Origin: Levilactobacillus zymae DSM 19395
GTDB lineage: Bacteria; Bacillota; Bacilli; Lactobacillales; Lactobacillaceae
Length of the DNA: 39,580 nucleotides
Reading direction: 5' to 3'
NCBI RefSeq assembly: GCF_001434115.1
Contig: NZ_AZDW01000005.1
Span: 1-39,580 of the forward strand
The stretch's first letter is position 1. Each line of letters begins with the position of its first letter. Shown here piece after piece: positions 25,621 through 31,769 of the stretch. Under the pieces are notes generated by a model. That model had not been told where the DNA came from. It searched no databases and was given only the letters and a program-made list of their open reading frames with translations. Position numbers and translations under genes: made by a program.

Positions 25621-28464
25621 ATGGATCAAGACACGGTCTACGCGGTCGTCGATATTGAAACGACCGGTACCAGTGTGCAAGATGGCGATCGCATCATTCA
25701 AATTGGGTGCGTCTTCGTCCAGCATAATCAAATTATCAACCACTTCACGACTGACGTGAATCCGCTCCGCGAGATTCCGGCGGCCATTTCGCGTTTAACG
25801 GGGATTACCAACCACCGGGTGCGGCACGCGCCCCTCTTTGACGACGTGGCCGGCACGCTGTACAGCCTGTTGACCAACACGGTCTTCGTGGCCCACAACG
25901 TCAACTTTGATTTGCCGTTCGTCAACGCCGAATTGGCCAGAGTGGGGTATCCCGAATTGGACATCGAGGCCGTCGATACGGTGTCGTTGAGCCAGATTCT
26001 CCTGCCCACGGCGCCCAGCTTTCGGTTGCGCGACCTGAGTGGGTTCTTCAACATCGAACACGACAATCCGCATTCCGCGGACAGTGACGCCTCGGCCACC
26101 GCGGAACTCTTCATCTTCTTGTTCCGGCGGTTGCGGGCCTTACCGTTGGTGACCCTCCAGCAGATGATCGACCTGCAGGCGGACCTGCCGCGGCAAACGG
26201 CGACGTTGTTTCGGGTCGCGTTGGCGTTGAACACGCAAAAGCCGCGCAAGTTGCCGGACTATTTGTACGTGAAGAACGGTCTGGCCTTGCGCCGAGCCAC
26301 CGCTGCGACGCCGACGCCGCTGACGGAAGCGGCCAAGTACCCCAAGACCAAAAAGCAAAAACAAAAGCTGATGCCGGACAACCTGGAGTGGCGTCCGGAA
26401 CAGGCCAAAATGATGAATTACATCTATAATAACTACGCCAATAGCGACCAACACCCCGTCAAGCAGATGGTGGTGGAGGCGCCGACCGGGATCGGGAAGA
26501 GCCTGGGCTACGCGTTACCGATGGCCTACTTGGGGCAGACCGGTAAACCGGTCGTCATCAGCACGGCCACCACGCTCCTCCAGGAACAGTTAATGGAACA
26601 GACCCTGCCGTTATTACGCGAGATCGTGCCGTTTCCGCTTAACGCCACCATCGTGAAGGGCAGCCGGCACTACCTGGATCTCCAGCGCTTTGCGGTCACC
26701 TTGGGGTTAAACGAAAGTTCCAAGCAGACCCAGCTGTTGAAACTGCGGTTGCTGGTGTGGCTGACCATGACCACTACCGGCGACCTCGACGAACTGCACC
26801 TGGCCACCTACCGGGCACCGTATTTCCAGGAGATCGTCCACGAGGGTACCGTCACGGCGGATAACCCGTTTTATGACGACGACTTTTTGCGCCGGCGCGA
26901 CCAGCAGCTGGCCCAGGCCCAAGTTGTGATCGTTAACCACGCGTACTTGAGTGAACACGCCACGGCGCTGGGTGACCAACTGGACCACCCGTACCTGGTG
27001 ATCGACGAGGCCCAACACTTGCCGGCCAGCACCCTGCGGCAACGGCGGACCAAGGTCAAGTTTGCCCAGATCTTAAACGAACTGCACCACATCCAACGCG
27101 ATATCAGCCGCGAAATCGGACCGAGCTTGTTAACCTTATTTGACGGGGACCAGGCCACCCAACAGACGCTCCAGCACCTCTTACGGAGTAGTCAGCAGGT
27201 CGAAAAGGCCTTGGTCGCGGTGGTCAACCACCTTTTCTTGAATTTCCTAGCGGCCAAACGTGGCAACACGCAAAACGCGCCCATCGAGGAACTGGTGGCG
27301 CCGGCCGACCTGGCCCAAAACGCCCACGACTTACAGGCGGCGTTGACCCAGATTGCTAACGGCGATACCCAACTCCTGGTGCAACTGGGCGTGATCCGGC
27401 AACATTTCGACCAGCAACGGGAACGCTTCGTGGCGTCCCAACGGTACCTGTTCGAACAACTCGACACCCGGGTCCACCTGGTCGATGAGCGCCTGCAGCG
27501 GGTGTTGGCTATCTTTAATGAAGCGACCGCCCAGGAATCCAGCAGTCTCTTCTGGGTCACCATCAATCACGTGGGCGACCGGGGCAGCCTGGAACTGGCC
27601 AGTGGTTTACTGGCGACGCAGGGCTTCTTGCGCCAACAGATCTACGCGGCCTTCCAACCGGTCCTCTTGACCGGGGCCACGCTGTTTTCGTCGGGGCGCT
27701 CGCAATACGTGCTCGACCAGTTTGACCTGGATCGCGAGGCGACCGTGACCCACCGGATGCGCAGTAGCTTCGACTACGCCAACCAGGCGCAACTACTCTT
27801 AGCCGACGCGGGCCCGAACCTGAGTCGCGTGGCGCCGGACGATTACGTGACCTACCTGACCAGCGCATTGACGCAGCTGGCCGGTGCGGTCCACAAGCAG
27901 ACGTTGATCCTGTTCAACTCGTTAAACGTGATCGAACAGGTCTACGAACAACTGACCCGGCAACCGGAATTCGCCCAACGCGAGATCTTGGCCCAGGGGA
28001 TCAGTGGGAGTCGCGAACGCATCACCAAGCGCTTCGTGACCGGCCACGATTCGATCCTGCTGGGGGCGGCCAGCTTCTGGGAAGGCATCGATCTGCCGGC
28101 CGACCAGCTGGAATTGCTGATTGTGACGCGGTTACCGTTCGATTCGCCCGACCGCGTCTTCGTCAAGGCCAACTACGCGCGGTTGGAAGCCGCGGGCAAG
28201 AACCCGTTCTATAACGCGGCCTTACCGGCGGCGACCCTGCGCCTGCGCCAAGGGGTGGGCCGGTTGATTCGGACGCCCAACGACCGCGGAACCGTGGTCA
28301 TCTTGGACCAGCGCTTAGTCGAACGGCAATACGGGCAGAGTATCTTGCGGGCCTTACCCGCCGATCTGCCCCGGGTGACCGGCGACGTGGGGACCCTAAC
28401 GCAGTCACTGATTAAATTTTTTGAAAAAACGCCGGCCACACCCGTGACCCCACCCGAAATTTGA
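25621..28464 (+). CDS. dinG: DinG-family helicase with N-terminal DEDD exonuclease domain
   Basis: This 947-residue protein joins a DnaQ-like 3'-5' exonuclease domain (about 5-165) to an XPD/DinG-type superfamily 2 helicase, the usual Gram-positive architecture. The exonuclease has VVDIETTGTS (Asp11, Glu13), HNVNFDLPFV and the late Asp in HSADSDASATAEL. The helicase has EAPTGIGKSLGYALP (Walker A, about 285-299), VIDEAQHLP (Walker B, about 460-468), AASFWEGIDLP and RQGVGRLIRTPNDRG near 875-889. The four-cysteine Fe-S cluster of E. coli DinG is not evident, as in Bacillus homologues. It heads a dinG-ypmB-aspB-dnaD run. ATG at 25621 follows GGTGAG. Confidence 0.95.
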   Translation: MDQDTVYAVVDIETTGTSVQDGDRIIQIGCVFVQHNQIINHFTTDVNPLREIPAAISRLTGITNHRVRHAPLFDDVAGTLYSLLTNTVFVAHNVNFDLPFVNAELARVGYPELDIEAVDTVSLSQILLPTAPSFRLRDLSGFFNIEHDNPHSADSDASATAELFIFLFRRLRALPLVTLQQMIDLQADLPRQTATLFRVALALNTQKPRKLPDYLYVKNGLALRRATAATPTPLTEAAKYPKTKKQKQKLMPDNLEWRPEQAKMMNYIYNNYANSDQHPVKQMVVEAPTGIGKSLGYALPMAYLGQTGKPVVISTATTLLQEQLMEQTLPLLREIVPFPLNATIVKGSRHYLDLQRFAVTLGLNESSKQTQLLKLRLLVWLTMTTTGDLDELHLATYRAPYFQEIVHEGTVTADNPFYDDDFLRRRDQQLAQAQVVIVNHAYLSEHATALGDQLDHPYLVIDEAQHLPASTLRQRRTKVKFAQILNELHHIQRDISREIGPSLLTLFDGDQATQQTLQHLLRSSQQVEKALVAVVNHLFLNFLAAKRGNTQNAPIEELVAPADLAQNAHDLQAALTQIANGDTQLLVQLGVIRQHFDQQRERFVASQRYLFEQLDTRVHLVDERLQRVLAIFNEATAQESSSLFWVTINHVGDRGSLELASGLLATQGFLRQQIYAAFQPVLLTGATLFSSGRSQYVLDQFDLDREATVTHRMRSSFDYANQAQLLLADAGPNLSRVAPDDYVTYLTSALTQLAGAVHKQTLILFNSLNVIEQVYEQLTRQPEFAQREILAQGISGSRERITKRFVTGHDSILLGAASFWEGIDLPADQLELLIVTRLPFDSPDRVFVKANYARLEAAGKNPFYNAALPAATLRLRQGVGRLIRTPNDRGTVVILDQRLVERQYGQSILRALPADLPRVTGDVGTLTQSLIKFFEKTPATPVTPPEI

Positions 28465-28509
28465 TATAATTAACGCAGATTGAACACAAGGGAGTACGAT
28501 GGTAAATTG

Positions 28510-29013
28510 ATGAGACAACAGTACCAACGGCGCCGCCGACCCCGGCATTGGGTTTTATTGGGGGTCCTGGTGGTGATTCTCGTGTTGCTTTTGAGTGGCG
28601 GTTACGCGATTCATAAGGCGACCCATCCGTTTAACCAGGCCCAGACACGGGCCGAAAAGATTGCGCGCAAGTCGGGGCATTTGACCAAGACCACGCAGTT
28701 CTACTGGACCAACCTGGATACCACCTACTACACGGTGGCGGGCACCAACAAGGCTAAACAAAACGTCTACGCCATTGTGCCGCAATCCGGCAAGGACGTC
28801 ACGGTCCTCAAGCAAAGCGACGGAATGTCGCGGAACGTGGCCTTACAGAAGGTGTGGCAACGTAACCCCAAGAAGGTACTGTCGGCCGCGCTGAGTATTT
28901 TTAACGGCAAGCCGGCTTGGCAGATCAGTTACCTGAGTAAGAGTGGTAAATTATGCTACCTCACGCTACAATATAGTAATGGGAAAGTGCTTCAACAAAT
29001 TTCGAACCTTTAA
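28510..29013 (+). CDS. ypmB: YpmB-like membrane-anchored protein (DUF5590)
   Basis: This 167-residue protein has a basic N-terminus, one transmembrane segment (HWVLLGVLVVILVLLLSGGY, about 13-32) and an extracytoplasmic domain of PepSY-like DUF5590 type. Function is unknown. The position between dinG and aspB matches Bacillus, where ypmB lies in dinG-ypmA-ypmB-aspB. The ATG at 28510 overlaps the stop of a four-codon reading ATG-GTA-AAT-TGA (28499-28510) that sits directly after AAGGGAG, so the real gene may start by coupling. The in-frame TTG at 28480 precedes that site and is unlikely. A TATAAT at 28474-28479 may give a promoter of its own. Confidence 0.82.
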   Translation: MRQQYQRRRRPRHWVLLGVLVVILVLLLSGGYAIHKATHPFNQAQTRAEKIARKSGHLTKTTQFYWTNLDTTYYTVAGTNKAKQNVYAIVPQSGKDVTVLKQSDGMSRNVALQKVWQRNPKKVLSAALSIFNGKPAWQISYLSKSGKLCYLTLQYSNGKVLQQISNL

Positions 29014-29031
29014 CTCATGAGGAGGGTGTCT

Positions 29032-30213
29032 ATGAAACAATTAGCCCAACGTGCCAGAGCCGTCCAGCCCTCGGCCACGCTCCAAGCATCCCAACGGGCC
29101 AAGGCCTTGACCGCTAGCGGCGTCGACGTCATCAACTTGGGAGTCGGCCAACCTGACTTTCAAACGCCGGTCGCTATTAAAAAGGCCGCCATTCAGGCCA
29201 TCGAGGCCGACCAGGTTGACGGCTACACCGCCACCACGGGAATCGCCCCGTTACGGCAGGCGGTCGCCGATCATTTACAGGCCACGCAAAACGTGACCGT
29301 CACGGCCGACCAAGTGGTGGTCACGACCGGGGCCAAGATGGCGCTGTACGCGTTGTTCCAGGTCATGTTAGATCCGGGCGACGACGTGTTGTTACCGGCG
29401 CCTTACTGGGTCAGCTACGCCGAACAAATTCGTTTGGCGGGCGGTCACGTCCTAGAGGTGGCCCCCACGGCGACGCTCAAGGTGACCCCGGAACAGCTCG
29501 ACAGCGCCGTGACGCCGGCCACCAAGGCCATCGTCTTGAATTCGCCGCAAAACCCGTCCGGGGTGGTCTACACGCCGGCTGAGTTAAAGGCGATCGGCGA
29601 CTGGGCCGTGGCTCACGATTTGTGGATCGTGTCCGACGAAATTTACGGCGACCTGGTCTACGATCGGCCGGCGCCGGAACCGTCGATGTTGACGCTCAGT
29701 GACGCGATCACCGATCACACCATCGTGATCAACGGGGTCTCCAAGACCTACGCGATGACCGGTTGGCGAATCGGTTGGGTGATCGGTCCGAAGGCCGTCA
29801 CGGCGGCGTTGGGTAAGGTGCTCTCTCACATGACCGGGAACCCGGCGGCGGTCAGCCAGTACGCGGCGCTAAACGCGTTGACCGGCGACCAGGCTTCCGT
29901 GGCCAAGATGAACGCCAGTTTCCAGGAACGGTTGGATACCATCTACCCGTTACTGACGGCGTTACCCGGCTTTACGTTACCGGCCAAGCCGCAGGGGGCC
30001 TTCTACCTGTTCCCCGATGTGCAAGAGGCCATGGCCATCAAGCACTGCACCACGACCAGCGAGTTCGTGACGCGGGTGTTAGAAGAGGCCCACGTGGCGG
30101 TGGTGCCGGGCGAGGCGTTTGGCTTGCCGCACCACATCCGCATGAGCTACGCGGCGGACCGCGAACAGTTGTTAACGGCCATGACGCGGTTAAAGGAATT
30201 TATGCAAAGTTAA
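29032..30213 (+). CDS. aspB: Aspartate aminotransferase, class I
   Basis: This 393-residue PLP enzyme transfers amino groups between aspartate and 2-oxoglutarate. The N-terminal block VINLGVGQPDFQTP, the PLP-phosphate region TTGAKMALY, NSPQNPSG, SDEIYGDLVYD and the PLP lysine in SKTYAMTGWRIGW (Lys238) are all present. The arginine in HHIRMSYA binds the substrate carboxylate. The start at 29032 follows GAGGAGGGTG. It lies 18 bases after ypmB and keeps the Bacillus order; asnS, which separates aspB from dnaD in Bacillus, is absent. Confidence 0.94.
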   Translation: MKQLAQRARAVQPSATLQASQRAKALTASGVDVINLGVGQPDFQTPVAIKKAAIQAIEADQVDGYTATTGIAPLRQAVADHLQATQNVTVTADQVVVTTGAKMALYALFQVMLDPGDDVLLPAPYWVSYAEQIRLAGGHVLEVAPTATLKVTPEQLDSAVTPATKAIVLNSPQNPSGVVYTPAELKAIGDWAVAHDLWIVSDEIYGDLVYDRPAPEPSMLTLSDAITDHTIVINGVSKTYAMTGWRIGWVIGPKAVTAALGKVLSHMTGNPAAVSQYAALNALTGDQASVAKMNASFQERLDTIYPLLTALPGFTLPAKPQGAFYLFPDVQEAMAIKHCTTTSEFVTRVLEEAHVAVVPGEAFGLPHHIRMSYAADREQLLTAMTRLKEFMQS

Positions 30214-30219
30214 GGTTAA

Positions 30220-30252
30220 AAACGGTCGAGCACTTGACGGGCTCGACCGTTT
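30220..30252 (+). terminator. Hairpin between aspB and dnaD
   Basis: AAACGGTCGAGC and GCTCGACCGTTT form a perfect 12-bp stem around a 9-nt loop. The following TATTGTT is only moderately T-rich, so termination may be partial and dnaD might still be read from upstream. Confidence 0.7.
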
Positions 30253-30275
30253 ATTGTTAGGAAAGGATGACACCG

Positions 30276-31031
30276 ATGGATGAGTTTACACGACGGTATT
30301 TACAGGCGGGGCAGACCAGCGTGGCCAATTTTCTGATCGACCACTTCCAGGAGGTGGGAATGACCACGGACCAGCTGCTGGTCTACCTGCAACTGAAGCG
30401 CTGGTTGGATCGCGGCGATTATCTGCCCGAGAGTGACGTGTTGGCCCAGAACCTGGGGTGGGACACCAAGCGCGTCTTCGAGGTGCTCCACGAGATGATT
30501 GCCCAGAAGCTGATGACCATCAACACGGTGACCAACGACCAGGGGCAAAAGGTCGACCGTTACGACTTTCAGTTGTTAGCGGAGAAGCTAAGTCACGTGC
30601 CGGACGCGGAGGCGACCCAACCGACGCCGACGGTCACCACGGACTCGACGGCGCCGACTAGCGCCACGGCGGCCCAACCGGCGGCCAATCCGGATTCGCA
30701 GCGCGCCACGGTGTTTAACCAGATTGAAACGGAGTTCGGCCAGATGTTATCGCCAATTCAGATGGACACGGTTAGTCAGTGGTTGGACGTCGACCACTAC
30801 AAGCCGGAGTTGATCCAACTGGCGTTGCGTGAGGCAGTCTTAAACCAGGTGTACAACCTGAAATACATGGATCGCATCCTGCTGAACTGGGAGAAAAAGC
30901 ACCTGACCACGGCGGCCCAGGTGCAACGCGAACAGGAACGCCAACACCCGCGGCGCAAGACCGGCGGGGATGGTGGTGCGGGGGATGCGACGATCCCGGA
31001 CGTGCCGATTTTTAAGTTGACGGATGATTAA
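30276..31031 (+). CDS. dnaD: DnaD replication initiation protein
   Basis: This 251-residue protein belongs to the DnaD family, which loads the replicative helicase at oriC and restart sites in Firmicutes. The N-terminal winged-helix domain is at about 15-95 (TTDQLLVYLQLKRWLDRGDYLP, VFEVLHEMIAQKLMTI). A Thr/Ala/Pro-rich linker at about 110-150 follows. The C-terminal DnaD domain includes EFGQMLSPIQMDTVSQWLDVDHYKPELIQLALREAVLN and the YMDRILLNW motif. The start at 30276 is nine bases after AGGAAAGG; ATG at 30267 is directly on the site and less likely. It is the last core gene before the AT-rich CRISPR island. Confidence 0.94.
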   Translation: MDEFTRRYLQAGQTSVANFLIDHFQEVGMTTDQLLVYLQLKRWLDRGDYLPESDVLAQNLGWDTKRVFEVLHEMIAQKLMTINTVTNDQGQKVDRYDFQLLAEKLSHVPDAEATQPTPTVTTDSTAPTSATAAQPAANPDSQRATVFNQIETEFGQMLSPIQMDTVSQWLDVDHYKPELIQLALREAVLNQVYNLKYMDRILLNWEKKHLTTAAQVQREQERQHPRRKTGGDGGAGDATIPDVPIFKLTDD

Positions 31032-31046
31032 TAGATTGTGTGTATG

Positions 31047-31086
31047 GCGACGGTGATGCCCCTTGGGGGTGTGGCGGTCGCTTTTT
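31047..31086 (+). terminator. Intrinsic terminator of dnaD
   Basis: GCGAC/GTCGC forms the base of a long imperfect stem topped by CCCC/GGGG, followed by TTTTTATT. The GC-rich core region ends here. Confidence 0.85.
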
Positions 31087-31307
31087 ATTATGTTCAAAAT
31101 ATTTTCTAAATTTGTATTTTGGTAATTGGGTAATGTAAAGATTGCTTTCATGCCGATATTTATAAGAGATTTTGAGTATGATGAATTAATCATTGAACGA
31201 TGATGGTTGAAAGTTCAAAATAAAAGTACAGGGGAAATATCGTAAGTCCTACATTGTCATCTAGGACCCATATACAGTGCATTACATTGGGAAAGGAGAG
31301 GAGGATA
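31087..31307. other. AT-rich intergenic start of the CRISPR island
   Basis: There is no gene in this stretch. TATGAT at 31177-31182 is a candidate -10 with a poor -35. GATGATGG at 31199-31206 equals the first 8 bases of the short spacer-like segment upstream of cas3. ATGGTTGAAA occurs at 31203-31212 and again at 31600-31609. Confidence 0.4.
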
Positions 31308-31595
31308 GTGGAATTTAATTCGTTAATTGCTGTCTTTATATCGCTTTTAGCGGCAATAGCGTTGGCGTTTTTGAAACCAGTTTTTAAATTGTGGAATAAT
31401 TGGTTTTATCTAACTTTTAGTTCAAAATTAGAGTTGAAAATTAGAAAAAAGAAATTGGCAGAACGAAGGACATTAAAGCAATATAAGGAAGAACTTGATA
31501 AACAATCGAGTACGGAAAAAAGTTTGCAAAACAGCAAAGGAGGTACTTCAGATACTAGTGAAGACGATTTAAATAGCACCAACAGGAAAAATTAA
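31308..31595 (+). CDS. Small single-TM protein of unknown function
   Basis: This 95-residue protein has one N-terminal hydrophobic segment (SLIAVFISLLAAIALAFL, about 5-22). A very basic, helix-prone stretch of about 30 residues follows (LELKIRKKKLAERRTLKQY), then a polar Ser/Thr-rich acidic tail. I recognise no family. The GTG at 31308 is supported by GGAGAGGAGG just upstream; the longer frame to 31254 has no ribosome site. It lies between dnaD and cas3 on the cas strand and shares the island's AT-rich composition, so it may have arrived with the island or be part of its transcript. It could be a membrane accessory protein or an unrelated cargo gene. Confidence 0.55.
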   Translation: MEFNSLIAVFISLLAAIALAFLKPVFKLWNNWFYLTFSSKLELKIRKKKLAERRTLKQYKEELDKQSSTEKSLQNSKGGTSDTSEDDLNSTNRKN

Positions 31596-31640
31596 AAGAA
31601 TGGTTGAAATTTAATGTATGTAACTGAGTGTTCCATGAAA

Positions 31641-31715
31641 TGTTCTTCACATATGTGAAGGTGATCCTGATGATGGCGGTAAATTTTTGTTCCCCACGTA
31701 TGTGGGGGTGTTAGT
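31641..31715 (+). CRISPR. Two CRISPR-repeat-like units around a 19-nt spacer-like segment
   Basis: Two 28-nt units (31641-31668 and 31688-31715) both begin TGTTC and form a 6-bp stem with a 4-nt loop. Unit 1 is CTTCAC-ATAT-GTGAAG followed by the 3' handle GTGATCCT. Unit 2 is CCCCAC-GTAT-GTGGGG followed by the altered handle GTGTTAGT. The stem of unit 1 differs at two C-to-T positions, and both are compensated by G-to-A on the other arm, so pairing is kept. The segment between them is 19 nt (31669-31687), not the 32-33 nt of a type I-E spacer. Unit 2, with a degenerate handle, looks like a terminal repeat. Together they could yield one crRNA-like RNA, 54 bases upstream of cas3. Confidence 0.75.
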
Positions 31716-31769
31716 TTGGAATTGGATGTGGGTATTGCAAATTAATAAATATGGAGGAATTCATATATT

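Noticed and set aside
31087-31769. CreT-like mini-toxin gene near the repeat-like element
   Set aside because: I looked for a very short frame with a strong ribosome site and tandem rare codons next to the putative target site. None was convincing; the only nearby gene is the 95-residue TM protein, which is too long for that type.
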